A program made the translations under genes and the position numbers. A stretch of 64,000 bases of DNA from an uncultured Dorea sp. (GTDB taxonomy: Bacteria > Bacillota > Clostridia > Lachnospirales > Lachnospiraceae). The notes below the pieces were generated by a model. That model did no database searches. It worked only from the letters and a program-made list of their open reading frames with translations, and was not told where the DNA came from. The DNA is taken from the NCBI GenBank assembly GCA_910584095.1, contig CAJTYU010000012.1, positions 16,689-80,688 on the forward strand, given 5' to 3'. The stretch's first letter is position 1. Each line of letters starts with the position of its first letter. Below, piece by piece: positions 1-8,723 of the stretch.

Positions 1-151
1 TCCACTTTGTTTTCAGTCGATGAACTAACGTCCGAACTTGCGGCTGCAACCACTCGACAGCCGCAATATCTTCATATCGTCCACTTTGTAAGAACCCATC
101 CTCAAGACCGCCACAACCAGCAAACAAATCTATCATCTTATAAAGCATCAT
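1..151 (-). CDS. C5-cytosine DNA methyltransferase, N-terminal part (cut by window edge)
   Basis: Reading leftward from the ATG at 151 the frame is open to the window edge. The translation begins MMLYKMIDLFAGCGGLEDGF, which contains motif I of C5-cytosine methyltransferases (the S-adenosylmethionine loop, DLFAGxGG). An AGAGG site lies just upstream of the start. It begins 13 bases after the stop of another complete C5 methyltransferase, so the two are co-transcribed and translationally close. Two adjacent C5 enzymes are typical of type II restriction-modification systems with asymmetric sites, each enzyme modifying one strand. The catalytic Pro-Cys motif and any restriction endonuclease would lie beyond the left edge. 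The family call is safe; activity and the presence of an endonuclease are inference. Confidence 0.85.
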   Translation of the reverse strand, partial: MMLYKMIDLFAGCGGLEDGFLQSGRYEDIAAVEWLQPQVRTLVHRLKTKW

Positions 152-164
152 ATTTCCTCTTTAA

Positions 165-1244
165 TCAAATATATTTTTTTAGCTGTTCAGCTATTACCTG
201 TCCGAGCAAAGGTGGTACGGCATTTCCAACTTGTTTAAACTGCTCAGACTGATTTCCATAAAAAATAAAATCATCTGGGAAACTTTGCAATCTCGCACTT
301 TCTCTAACAGTTGGAATACGATTCCACTTATAATGAAAATGCGACCTATGTCCTGTATTAATTGTCAATGACGGTTTTTTACTATTGTATCTTGTAAGCG
401 CCTCATGATATTTATACAACCCCCTATATTCATCTGGCAATGCTAGATAATTTTTACCTTCCGGTACCAAAGCAATCATCTTCCTAGTTTTTTCTATTGG
501 AACACTGCCCACATGATTATACACTTTCAACGATTGCTTTCTCATAAGCCTCTGATAATCAGATTTGGGTTCTGTCATATAATCCTGCACTTTTTCTCCT
601 CGAACAATTTCACCTTTATCGGTCTGAAGACTCGGAAGATCAGAAATAGCTTCTTCGCAAGTAATATAATGTGCCGGATCTAGCATAGCTTCTGGAAAGC
701 AAAATTCATCCACCAAATCACGCAAACCAACGAAAAACACTCTTTTTCTAATTTGAGGTACTCCATAATCTGGAGCAAATAATACTTTAGGCACCATTTT
801 ATATCCTATAGCTCTAAAATCGTCAATAACACGCCTTGCCCCAACACCTCCATTTGCCTCTATCATTGCCAATACATTTTCCAATAACACGGCTTTGGGA
901 CGCAAGCGCTCTGTTAATTTAACCATAGCAATATATAAAAAGTTTCTTTTATCATTTATATCCATTTTTCCAGCATACGAAAAACCTTGGCATGGCGGTC
1001 CGCCTACTAAAACATCCAAATTATCTATATTTCTTTCTTTTAAAAAATCTACAATTTTTTCTATATTCTCATGATTATACAAATCCAATTTCATTGCAGT
1101 GGCTGAGCCGTGATTCTTCTGAAAAGTTTCTAGTGCAGCATCATCATAGTCAATTCCCAAGACCACATCATACCCGGCATCAAGAAATCCTTTAGATAAT
1201 CCACCTGCTCCACAAAACAAGTCAACTACTTTATAATTCTGCAT
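165..1244 (-). CDS. DNA (cytosine-5-)-methyltransferase
   Basis: A complete 359-residue enzyme that methylates carbon 5 of cytosine in a specific DNA site using S-adenosylmethionine. Motif I is DLFCGAGGLSKGF near residues 8-20. Motif IV, GGPPCQGFSYAG, carries the catalytic Cys at about residue 85. LLENV (motif VI) is near 120-124, QIRKRVFFVG (motif VIII) is central, and QVGNAVPP (motif X) is near the C terminus. The variable stretch at about 175-300 would be the target recognition domain, so the site cannot be predicted. It starts 14 bases after the small Xre regulator and is followed by a second C5 methyltransferase. The gene is visibly more AT-rich than genes right of 2083, which points to horizontal acquisition. 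Confidence 0.95.
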   Translation of the reverse strand: MQNYKVVDLFCGAGGLSKGFLDAGYDVVLGIDYDDAALETFQKNHGSATAMKLDLYNHENIEKIVDFLKERNIDNLDVLVGGPPCQGFSYAGKMDINDKRNFLYIAMVKLTERLRPKAVLLENVLAMIEANGGVGARRVIDDFRAIGYKMVPKVLFAPDYGVPQIRKRVFFVGLRDLVDEFCFPEAMLDPAHYITCEEAISDLPSLQTDKGEIVRGEKVQDYMTEPKSDYQRLMRKQSLKVYNHVGSVPIEKTRKMIALVPEGKNYLALPDEYRGLYKYHEALTRYNSKKPSLTINTGHRSHFHYKWNRIPTVRESARLQSFPDDFIFYGNQSEQFKQVGNAVPPLLGQVIAEQLKKYI

Positions 1245-1258
1245 TGTATGCCACTCCT

Positions 1259-1468
1259 CTAATCTGCTATTTCTTCACTGATGTCAAAGTCAATGGCGTT
1301 CTTCTTGCAATACCCATCTATCAGTTTCATTGTCTTTAAATTAGGTTTCGCTTTGCCAGTCTCCCACCTATTCACTGTTGCATATGATACCCCTATTTCT
1401 TTTGCAAAATCTTCTTGTGTTAAAAAAGCCTTACGACGTATACGCTTAATGTCCTCAGAAAAACTCAT
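1259..1468 (-). CDS. Small Xre/Cro-type DNA-binding regulator
   Basis: A 69-residue helix-turn-helix protein. The HTH is clear in LTQEDFAKEIGVSYATVNRW followed by ETGKAKP, about residues 15-42. I chose the ATG at 1468 because an AAGAGGTGG site lies 6 bases upstream; a start three codons earlier lacks this spacing. It sits immediately upstream of, and co-directional with, the two C5 methyltransferases, the place usually taken by a controller (C) protein or methyltransferase repressor in restriction-modification loci. A role in timing methyltransferase expression is therefore likely but inferred. A good sigma-A promoter lies about 50 bases upstream. Confidence 0.85.
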   Translation of the reverse strand: MSFSEDIKRIRRKAFLTQEDFAKEIGVSYATVNRWETGKAKPNLKTMKLIDGYCKKNAIDFDISEEIAD

Positions 1469-1517
1469 TATATCCACCTCTTAATTATCTCATCAAAATA
1501 CGCACTGCAACAGCATT

Positions 1518-1546
1518 ATTATAACTCATACCAATCATTTAAGCAA
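1518..1546 (-). promoter_or_regulatory. Sigma-A-type promoter for the regulator-methyltransferase operon
   Basis: On the minus strand a TTGCTT -35 box (1541-1546) and a perfect TATAAT -10 box (1518-1523) are separated by 17 bases. They sit about 50 bases upstream of the Xre-regulator start codon. No other good promoter is seen closer to the gene. Confidence 0.7.
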
Positions 1547-2082
1547 CATTTATATAACATTTCATTGTACTTTTAAATCTACGGAGGCTCGTATAAAGTT
1601 TGTGTTTTGCAATTTAATATACTTTCGCCATACATTTATACTTTTGCCATATTTTATTTTCTTTTGCCAAATAGTGCATACATTAAGCTACCCCCTTAAC
1701 CTATCCAAAAGGACAAAACGGGATTTTTTGTCTGCTAAAAGTGACGTTCTATTATGTAAATTTTAACCCTATGTAACCGCAGAAATGCCCAGTTTACGGG
1801 CTTTTTCGCCCCTCCCGTTGATGCCAAGGTCAGAGTCTTAACACCGTAGATTATCAAAAAATATATTTACCATATTTATAACAAAATGGCATCACATCTC
1901 CAGTTAATGAAAATGCAATGCCACTGTTTCTTCTATTTTTGCGAAAACATATCCTTTCGCCAAAATGTATATCTTCCGTTCCCCACAGCCTATCCCCCTG
2001 GGTAAATCAATTCCCTCATACCTATTCTGCGGAAACTGAAACACACATCCATTTTTGTCCCAAATCGGCGGAAAACTTTGAT
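1547..2082. other. Gene-poor, AT-rich junction region
   Basis: No convincing coding sequence is seen on either strand for about 600 bases between the Xre-regulator start and the rlmD stop. Apart from the phased repeats, a short GC-rich patch at 1787-1823 can form alternative small hairpins (ACGGG 1796-1800 with CCCGT 1814-1818, or GGGC 1798-1801 with GCCC 1808-1811). Base composition changes from AT-rich on the left to about half GC once rlmD begins, consistent with an island boundary here. Confidence 0.5.
1622..1669 (+). repeat. Three phased direct repeats CTTTYGCCA
   Basis: The 9-mer CTTTYGCCA occurs at 1622-1630 (C form), 1641-1649 and 1661-1669 (both T form), with starts 19 and 20 bases apart, close to two helical turns. 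A fourth exact copy (C form) lies at 1954-1962, and a weak partial match precedes the array near 1603. Such phased short repeats usually bind a protein on one face of the helix, for example recombinase/excisionase arm sites, plasmid iterons or repressor operators. Which applies here is not decidable from sequence. Confidence 0.6.
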
Positions 2083-3453
2083 TTACGGGGCTTTTCTCGT
2101 CAGCAGAGCCACCGTTTCCACATGATACGTCCCCGGGAACAAATCAATCCCTCCAACTCGTTCCACCCGGTACCCTCGCCCTTGCAGCATCTCCAGATCT
2201 CTCGCCAAACTTGTCGGCTTACAGGCAATGTACACCATCCTCTCCACCCCAAAATTCGTTATCTTCTCCAATGCCTTCGGATGCACTCCGTCCCTCGGCG
2301 GATCCAGCACGATCAGATCCGGCACCTCACCCAGTTCATCAATCACCTTCAGCACATCCCCAGCCCAGAAGCTGCAGTTATCAAGCCCATTCAGCTTGGC
2401 ATTCTCTTTCGCCGCCCCAACAGCTTCCTCCACAATTTCCACGCCGGTCACCTTCCTTGCCACAGGCGCCAGTATCTGGGCGATCGTCCCGGTTCCGCTA
2501 TACAAATCAAAGATCACTTTATCTCTCGTATCCCCGATATATTCCCTTACCTTCTCATAGAGCATCTCCGCCCCCAGCGAGTTGGTCTGGAAAAATGAAA
2601 ATGACGTTATCTTAAATTTCAGTCCCAGCAGTTCTTCATAGAAATAATTCTGTCCATACAAAACTTCCGTTCCTTCATCCTTCACAGCATCCGCGACGCT
2701 GTCATTCCTTGTCTGCAGAATCCCGGCGATCCGCCCGGACAGTTCAAGTCCCAGCAGCGCGTTTACCCAGCCTGCCCCGTCAAATCCCTCATACTGTGTA
2801 GTGGTAATCAGATCGATCAGAATCTCTCCTGTTTTTACCGCCTTTCTCACCAAAAGATGCCGGAAAAAACCGGTATGTTTCATCCTGTGATAATAGGGCA
2901 GCCCACTTTTCTCCGCATATTCCAGCGTACATTTCAGTATGCTCCTATAATCCTCGTCCACGATCCGGCATTCCGGCACGGAAACGATATCGTGAAAGCT
3001 CCCCCGCTTATGCATCCCCAGCGCCATCGGGCCGCATTTATATTCATCCCCAAAGGAAAATTCCATCTTATTGCGGTAACCAGTCTTCACCGGGCTTGGT
3101 AAAATCCCTTCCCAGATATAGCTTCCATTCACCGCCTCATCCATCATCGATTTTACCTGATCAGACTTCATCTGCAGCTGCTGTTCATAAGGAATGTTCT
3201 GGTAAGTACATCCGCCGCAGGCTCCAAAATGTGGGCACTGGGACGGTATTTCTATAGGAGACGGCTCGATTACCGACAAAATCCTTCCCTCCGCCTTCCC
3301 TTTTCGTATCTTATTAACCGCTATACACAGCTTCTGCCCCGGTATGGCATTTTTTACCACAACGCGCTGTTCTTCACCTTCCACCGCAGCAATTCCTTTA
3401 TTTGGAAATTCCACCTTCGTAACAATTCCTTCTACTATCTGTCCCTTTTTCAT
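2083..3453 (-). CDS. rlmD: 23S rRNA (uracil-5-)-methyltransferase RlmD/RumA family
   Basis: A 456-residue S-adenosylmethionine-dependent RNA m5U methyltransferase. The N-terminal ~60 residues form a TRAM domain. The iron-sulfur cluster ligands are Cys73, Cys79 and Cys82 in CPHFGACGGC plus a Cys near 162. The Rossmann motif is DLYSGTGTIAQ, followed by VLDPPRDG and the catalytic Cys in YIACKPTSLARDL near residue 411. Clostridia often carry two or three paralogues (RlmD, RlmCD), so the exact uridine modified is uncertain. Its 3' end borders the AT-rich left segment; the 3' end of rumA-type genes is a known integration hotspot for integrative conjugative elements in streptococci. Confidence 0.92.
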   Translation of the reverse strand: MKKGQIVEGIVTKVEFPNKGIAAVEGEEQRVVVKNAIPGQKLCIAVNKIRKGKAEGRILSVIEPSPIEIPSQCPHFGACGGCTYQNIPYEQQLQMKSDQVKSMMDEAVNGSYIWEGILPSPVKTGYRNKMEFSFGDEYKCGPMALGMHKRGSFHDIVSVPECRIVDEDYRSILKCTLEYAEKSGLPYYHRMKHTGFFRHLLVRKAVKTGEILIDLITTTQYEGFDGAGWVNALLGLELSGRIAGILQTRNDSVADAVKDEGTEVLYGQNYFYEELLGLKFKITSFSFFQTNSLGAEMLYEKVREYIGDTRDKVIFDLYSGTGTIAQILAPVARKVTGVEIVEEAVGAAKENAKLNGLDNCSFWAGDVLKVIDELGEVPDLIVLDPPRDGVHPKALEKITNFGVERMVYIACKPTSLARDLEMLQGRGYRVERVGGIDLFPGTYHVETVALLTRKAP

Positions 3454-3516
3454 ATCCGCACCATTCCTATGTCATAGATCTCAATCCAATTTACCAATAT
3501 ATCCATATATCCGCAG

Positions 3517-3543
3517 AAAAAGGCACTTCTCATCGAAGTGCCT
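3517..3543 (-). terminator. Intrinsic terminator after the small acidic membrane protein
   Basis: Arms AGGCACTTC (3521-3529) and GAAGTGCCT (3535-3543) pair perfectly around a 5-base loop. On the minus strand the hairpin is followed by a short T run (3517-3520). It lies 25 bases past the stop of the 3568-3825 gene. Confidence 0.8.
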
Positions 3544-3567
3544 CTGTCTTTCATCCATCACTATTGC

Positions 3568-3825
3568 TTACGCCTGATCATCTTCGTTGAAGAAATCATC
3601 GTCGAAGTCATCTTCAAAATCTTCCTCGAAATCCTCCAGATAATCCGGGGTAAGGAAACAATATACTGCATAAGCGATTGCTGCAACTGCTGCGATCGTT
3701 CCGATTACTGCAAGAATAATGAGAATTGTCTTACACTGCTTCTCCTCTTCCTCTTTCTTGTGGATCAAATCATTCAGCTTAGATGCTGCAAGAACCTCTT
3801 CAATCTTGTTCCTGTTAATGTTCAT
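3568..3825 (-). CDS. Small single-pass membrane protein with acidic tail
   Basis: An 85-residue protein with an AAGGAG site upstream of its ATG. A charged N-terminal segment (about 1-30, ending HKKEEEEKQ) is followed by one strong transmembrane helix (about 33-57, ILIILAVIGTIAAVAAIAYA). The very acidic C-terminal tail, rich in Asp, Glu and Phe, includes DFEDDFDDDFF. No enzyme motif is present. It is monocistronic, with a terminator just after the stop. The build resembles the 46752-47051 product, which also has a membrane helix next to repeated DDF segments, although the sequences are not close. Function unknown; an anchoring or protein-contact role is a guess. Confidence 0.75.
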   Translation of the reverse strand: MNINRNKIEEVLAASKLNDLIHKKEEEEKQCKTILIILAVIGTIAAVAAIAYAVYCFLTPDYLEDFEEDFEDDFDDDFFNEDDQA

Positions 3826-3969
3826 ACTCCCGCTCCTTTCTCCTGCGCTTGTCTAATAACATTTTATTGGTTTTATTATAACACCAACCTGCTAAGATTA
3901 CTACATTTTTTTATGGAAAATCACTGCTATCTGGAATAATCGGAATTATTTAGTTTCGCGCCGGCTCGT

Positions 3970-6204
3970 CTACTCCTCGATTTTTTTTAATTTTGCAAAT
4001 TTTGCAAACATTTTTTTTCTTCCTGCCGCATCAAATTCCACCGTAACCTCATAATCCCTTCCTCCCTCGGTAATTCCTGTGACCAATCCGTCGCCGAATT
4101 TGATATGATGCACTCTGTCTCCTACATCGTACCCCGGTCCGCCGCTCTCTGCCACCTTAAACTGCTGCACCGGTCTGATCTGAAACGCCTTGCTCCGGAA
4201 GCTCTGTTTTGCATTCCGGTACACATTGCGGTACTCCGGTTCTGGTTTTTCCTTTTGAAATACTTCTCCGTCCGACAGATATTCTTCCGGAATCTCCTTC
4301 AGAAACCGGGATATTTTGTTATACTGCATTTCTCCGCGGACCATCCGCCGTCTTGCGCAGGTCAGCGTAAGTCCCTGTTTCGCTCTTGTAATCCCCACAT
4401 AGCAGAGCCTTCGCTCCTCCTCAATCTCATCGCCGTCGTCAGAAGTAATGCTCAGATAGCTTGGGAATATCCCGTCCTCCATTCCCGCCAGATATACATA
4501 CGGAAATTCCAATCCCTTTGCACTATGTAAAGTCATGAGCATCACATAATCGCTTTCCTCGTTCAGACTGTCAATATCCGCCACAAGCGCCACTTCCTCC
4601 AGAAATCCGCTGAGCGTAATGGGCTCCCCCTGTTCTGCGCACTGTTCCTCATAGGCGATGATCTTATTTTTCAGCTCGTCGATATTTTCCAGCCTAGCCT
4701 CCGCTTCCAGCTCTCCTTCACCCTTCAGCTCTTCAATATAGCCGGTTTCCTCTAAAATCTCATCCACAAGCTCGGAAACGCACAGCTTCCCGGCATCCGC
4801 TTTAAAATGCTCGATCAGCGCCGCAAACGACTCCAGTCTCGCCTTCCCCCGGCCGATATTGGGAATATGCTCCACGCCAAGCAAAGCCTCGTAAAAACCC
4901 AGCTCCCTTGCCAGCGCGTATTCCTGAACCCGGTTAATGCTTGTCAGTCCGATGCCCCGCTTCGGCACATTGACAATCCGGCGAACCGCGATATCATCCT
5001 TTGCATTATCAATGGTTTTCAGATAAGCCAGAACATCCTTAATTTCCCTGCGGGCATAGAAATTGATTCCGCCCACAATCCGGTAAGGAATATTGGCGGT
5101 CACAAATTTTTCCTCAAACACGCGGGACTGTGCATTTGTCCGATAAAGAATAGCAAAATCATGGCAGGCCGCCGTCCCTTCATTTACCTGTTTCCGGATA
5201 TCGTCCACAATATATTCCGCCTCGTCATAACCGGAATCAAACTGGCGCAGGCCGATCTTTTCCCCCTCGCCGTTATCAGTCCAGAGCGTCTTGTCTTTTC
5301 TGCCCCGGTTATGGCGGATTACCGTATTCGCCGAATTCAAAATATTTCCCGTAGAACGGTAATTCTGCTCCAGCTTAATCACCTTCGCATCCTCAAATAC
5401 CTGTTCATAATCCAGAATATTTTTAATATTAGCGCCTCGGAATTTATAAATAGACTGGTCGTCGTCGCCCACCACGCAGAGGTTCCGGTATTTCCCCGCC
5501 AGCAGTCTTACAAACCAGAACTGCACGGTATTGGTATCCTGATATTCATCCACCATAATATAGCGGAATCGCTCCTGATAATAATCCAGCACCTCTGCCT
5601 GCGTCTGAAACAGCTGTACCGTCTTTAGCAGCAGATCGTCAAAATCCAGCGCGTTATTCGCCCGCATCTGCTTCTCATATTCCTCATATACCGAAGCGAT
5701 TTTCTGCCGTCCAAAATCCCCCTCCGCTCTTACCTTAAATTCCTCCGGCGTAATCATCTCATTCTTTGCCGAAGAAATAGCCGACATGAGATTTCTTTCC
5801 TTATAAATTTTTGTATCGACATTCAAATGCTTGCAGATATCCTTCATTAATGTCTTCTGATCGTCCGTATCATAAATTGTAAAGCTTGTATCATACCCCA
5901 GCAGATCAATATGCCTTCTCAAAATCCGCACGCAGGCAGAATGAAAAGTACTCACCCAGATGCTTTCCGCGCCGTATCCTACGATGCGGTCCACACGCTC
6001 CCGCATTTCTCCCGCAGCCTTATTAGTAAAGGTTATGGCAAGAATATTCCATGGATTAACTCCCTTTTCCTCGATTAGATATGCAATCCTGTGTGTCAAA
6101 ACCCTTGTTTTTCCTGAACCTGCGCCAGCAAGAACCAGAAGCGGCCCTTCTGTGTGCTGCACCGCTTCCCGCTGGGGCTCGTTTAATGTATCCAAATCAA
6201 TCAT
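3970..6204 (-). CDS. pcrA: ATP-dependent DNA helicase PcrA (UvrD/Rep family)
   Basis: A 744-residue superfamily 1A 3'-5' helicase acting in DNA repair, rolling-circle replication and removal of recombination intermediates. The Walker A loop is GAGSGKTRVLTHRIAYLI near residues 26-43. The Walker B/motif II is MVDEYQDTN, followed by VVGDDDQSIYKFRGA (motif III), QNYRST (motif IV), LMTLHSAKGLEFPYVYL (motif V) and EEERRLCYVGITRA (motif VI). The C terminus (VGDRVHHIKFGDGLVTGI) is the Tudor-like RNA polymerase-binding module of PcrA. Length matches the family. It starts at an ATG with an AGCGAGG site; no partner genes adjoin. Confidence 0.97.
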   Translation of the reverse strand: MIDLDTLNEPQREAVQHTEGPLLVLAGAGSGKTRVLTHRIAYLIEEKGVNPWNILAITFTNKAAGEMRERVDRIVGYGAESIWVSTFHSACVRILRRHIDLLGYDTSFTIYDTDDQKTLMKDICKHLNVDTKIYKERNLMSAISSAKNEMITPEEFKVRAEGDFGRQKIASVYEEYEKQMRANNALDFDDLLLKTVQLFQTQAEVLDYYQERFRYIMVDEYQDTNTVQFWFVRLLAGKYRNLCVVGDDDQSIYKFRGANIKNILDYEQVFEDAKVIKLEQNYRSTGNILNSANTVIRHNRGRKDKTLWTDNGEGEKIGLRQFDSGYDEAEYIVDDIRKQVNEGTAACHDFAILYRTNAQSRVFEEKFVTANIPYRIVGGINFYARREIKDVLAYLKTIDNAKDDIAVRRIVNVPKRGIGLTSINRVQEYALARELGFYEALLGVEHIPNIGRGKARLESFAALIEHFKADAGKLCVSELVDEILEETGYIEELKGEGELEAEARLENIDELKNKIIAYEEQCAEQGEPITLSGFLEEVALVADIDSLNEESDYVMLMTLHSAKGLEFPYVYLAGMEDGIFPSYLSITSDDGDEIEEERRLCYVGITRAKQGLTLTCARRRMVRGEMQYNKISRFLKEIPEEYLSDGEVFQKEKPEPEYRNVYRNAKQSFRSKAFQIRPVQQFKVAESGGPGYDVGDRVHHIKFGDGLVTGITEGGRDYEVTVEFDAAGRKKMFAKFAKLKKIEE

Positions 6205-6296
6205 TGTTATCCTCGCTAAATAATTTCTTCTTATATTATCGTATCTTTCCGCCGGAAAAGAGCCGCAGCCAGATTCAGGCCGCGCATCCTTCCCAT

Positions 6297-6551
6297 TTAT
6301 TTTAACCGCAATGCCCGCTCCATATCTTTCTTGTAAATGATAATCTCATATCGATACATTTCCTCCGCCGAAACCCCTGCGCTTCCCATATTTCCACGAA
6401 CGGTCCCCCTCGTTCCGCCCCATTGTCCAAGACGGTTCTCCACCTTATGCTTATAAGGAATCTGATTCTGCTCTAATATCTCCCTGCGCCGGTTAAATTC
6501 TTTTAAATCATTTCCCGACCAGTAAATTTCCGAATTTATCAATGTAAACAT
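6297..6551 (-). CDS. Conserved-looking small hypothetical protein
   Basis: I place the start at the ATG at 6551 because AAGGAG lies 7 bases upstream; the frame runs 27 codons further but without a binding site. The 84-residue product begins MFTLINSEIYWSGNDLKEF and continues with a charged helix, then a Gly/Arg-rich middle (GQWGGTRGTVRGN) and a C-terminal segment YEIIIYKKDMERALRLK. The beginning and end resemble the small beta-alpha-beta folds of DUF2007-like proteins, but I cannot assign it. It lies between the J-domain protein and pcrA and is probably transcribed with one of them. Confidence 0.55.
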   Translation of the reverse strand: MFTLINSEIYWSGNDLKEFNRRREILEQNQIPYKHKVENRLGQWGGTRGTVRGNMGSAGVSAEEMYRYEIIIYKKDMERALRLK

Positions 6552-6659
6552 ACGATTTCTCCTTCCAAAGGACGCTGCGGCAGTAACTGCGCCAATCAAA
6601 TTATACCGCAGGCCCTTCGTTAACACAAACATAAAATTTCAAGACGAAGATGTCTACTT

Positions 6660-8723
6660 CTATGGATTAATGATCGTCACAACTTCAGCTTTATCTATAC
6701 TATCAGCTTCTGGATATTCCAGAAAAACATATCCCTCTCCGTCTAATATACTTCCGCCCCGCACATTGGTATACGGCACGCCGTAATCCTTCACATCCAT
6801 CCTATAATTCTGGGCCTTACCGTCATACCGGTCCGTAATGATCACCTGATAACCGGATTCCGCGATTCCATATGCCTCCTTGTCGATTGCCAGACAGCAG
6901 TCCGTCTGCAGCGCATACCCTTCCCGCATCTGAAAGCTCACTGCCCTTTTCCTCTCTGCTTCCGTCAGCTCCACAAACTCCGGAGTGCTTATCTGCTCTA
7001 TACTCCCTTCCATCCAATCCGAATCCAGTCCGAAATTATATGACCGTATCTGGTTCTCCGCGCCGTAAATCCCCTCGCCCATCAGAACCGTTTCTCTTGT
7101 ATACATACCGTTAGGAATATTAAACTCTCTCTCTGACTTAAGCGGCATACTCAGATACCATCCTGTAAGCATCAGAAATGGTATCGACGGTTCGATTCCC
7201 AGACTCCGCATTACATCGCTCCCAATCGATACTTCACTTTCATCCCACGCCGCATTTCTCATCCGTTCCTCAAAAAAACTCTCCGGAAGCATGATGCCGC
7301 GGACTTGAAGCTGGTAATCTGACGCGCACTCTTCCAACGCCGTCTGAAGTTCGGCATCCTCTGGAAAGTCCTGTCTTTCAAACTTCTCTTTCAACGTCTT
7401 CACTTCCGGATCAGGAAGATAATACTCACAAATTCCGTTTAACGGTCTTGCGTCGGAAGACGAAGATGCATTTGTCATTTTAGGCGCCTTTCTCCTTGCT
7501 TCTATCTCGCTTTGAATAAACGCGTCAAAATCTCCTTCATATCTGACCTGAAAGAATCCGTCTTCAATCCCGCCGGAGGAATAGTCGTCCGTCTTAGAAT
7601 CCCAGAATAAACATCCCTCTGCATGGCCTGTCCGTTCATTGATCCTTTCCGCAAATGCCTGTTTGATCTCTTTTGCCTGTACATTGTCAAAAAAGCTGTA
7701 AGCTTTCTCTTTGCTCTTCTTATTCCTCATGGCGCAGACAATCACCGGTCCTCGTTCCTCTTCCCTTATCCGATAGTATTCCATCTCATCCTTGTCATCG
7801 TTAAACAGCGTTTCTTTCTCCACGATAAAATTTTCTTCCGAATAATACCCGCCTCCGTATTTCTCATTCAGATGCGCGGCGGCCTCTATGGATACCTCTT
7901 CCATTTTTGTATTCTCCGCCCTCTGGCCTGACCATGCAATAACCAGAAACGCCGCTGCCAGCGCCGGGAGAATCCACAGACGGCTTAACGGCTTGCGCTG
8001 TACTTTCTTGTTCTTTGCATCGGCATGCTTTCTCTGACAGCACAGCATGATTTCTTCCTCAAGCCTTCTCAAGTCCTGTTCCTCTCTGAACGCATAGCGT
8101 CTTCTGCGATCCTCCATCACAGTCCATATCAGCCCCAGAATATTTTCAGGCAGCTCAGATTTCCTAACCGTCTCCAGCAGAAGCATCAGTGCGCCAGACT
8201 TCTCCTCTGGAAGAAACTCCTTTTCAAAAAAATGAATCCACTCTATCTGGGCATTTTTTCCACGCAGAGCTGCAAGCTTTTTCAGCCTTTTCTGAAGCAT
8301 ACGCTCATGCTCTGAATTTTTCTGGACCCAGTGGAAATGTTCTTCCCGAAACATCGTGTTATATTCTTCATTTTCTATTACTTCAGTATCCTGAAACGTC
8401 TCATTTTTGTACGTCTCTTCCCCATTCTCCGCTTCACGTCCATAATTATTGAATCCGGATTCCAGCGGTTCAAATTCCTCCTGCCAGTTCCCGTCTTCCC
8501 ATCCGCAGTTCTCGTCTTGGCTTTCATCCATAGATCCCCCTGCCGAGGGGCTCGTCGTTTTCGCATATTCCATGGCTGCCTGATAAGCCTCATGTATCCG
8601 CGCCCACTCTGCGGGATGATCCTCCGGATGGCACTTCCTTACCAACGCCGCATAAGCTCCTTTTATCTCCTGTACATCCTTTGTCGCTTCAATGCCTAAG
8701 ATGTCAAATGCCCATCGTACCAC
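6660..8723 (-). CDS. Membrane-anchored J-domain co-chaperone with degenerate HPD motif
   Basis: A 687-residue protein. The best start is the GTG at 8723: an AGAGGAGG site lies 10 bases upstream, inside the end of the Hsp70 gene, which it overlaps by 28 bases. Residues 4-55 form a J domain (WAFDILGIEATKDVQEIKGAY, then RKCHPEDHP), but the signature HPD tripeptide at 32-34 reads HPE. An acidic linker follows, then a charged helical region (about 140-245). A single transmembrane helix near 249-265 (LWILPALAAAFLVIAW) is followed by about 420 residues predicted outside the membrane with no motif I recognise. Overlap with the Hsp70 gene makes it the dedicated partner of that chaperone. The outer domain's role is unknown. 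Confidence 0.85.
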   Translation of the reverse strand: MVRWAFDILGIEATKDVQEIKGAYAALVRKCHPEDHPAEWARIHEAYQAAMEYAKTTSPSAGGSMDESQDENCGWEDGNWQEEFEPLESGFNNYGREAENGEETYKNETFQDTEVIENEEYNTMFREEHFHWVQKNSEHERMLQKRLKKLAALRGKNAQIEWIHFFEKEFLPEEKSGALMLLLETVRKSELPENILGLIWTVMEDRRRRYAFREEQDLRRLEEEIMLCCQRKHADAKNKKVQRKPLSRLWILPALAAAFLVIAWSGQRAENTKMEEVSIEAAAHLNEKYGGGYYSEENFIVEKETLFNDDKDEMEYYRIREEERGPVIVCAMRNKKSKEKAYSFFDNVQAKEIKQAFAERINERTGHAEGCLFWDSKTDDYSSGGIEDGFFQVRYEGDFDAFIQSEIEARRKAPKMTNASSSSDARPLNGICEYYLPDPEVKTLKEKFERQDFPEDAELQTALEECASDYQLQVRGIMLPESFFEERMRNAAWDESEVSIGSDVMRSLGIEPSIPFLMLTGWYLSMPLKSEREFNIPNGMYTRETVLMGEGIYGAENQIRSYNFGLDSDWMEGSIEQISTPEFVELTEAERKRAVSFQMREGYALQTDCCLAIDKEAYGIAESGYQVIITDRYDGKAQNYRMDVKDYGVPYTNVRGGSILDGEGYVFLEYPEADSIDKAEVVTIINP

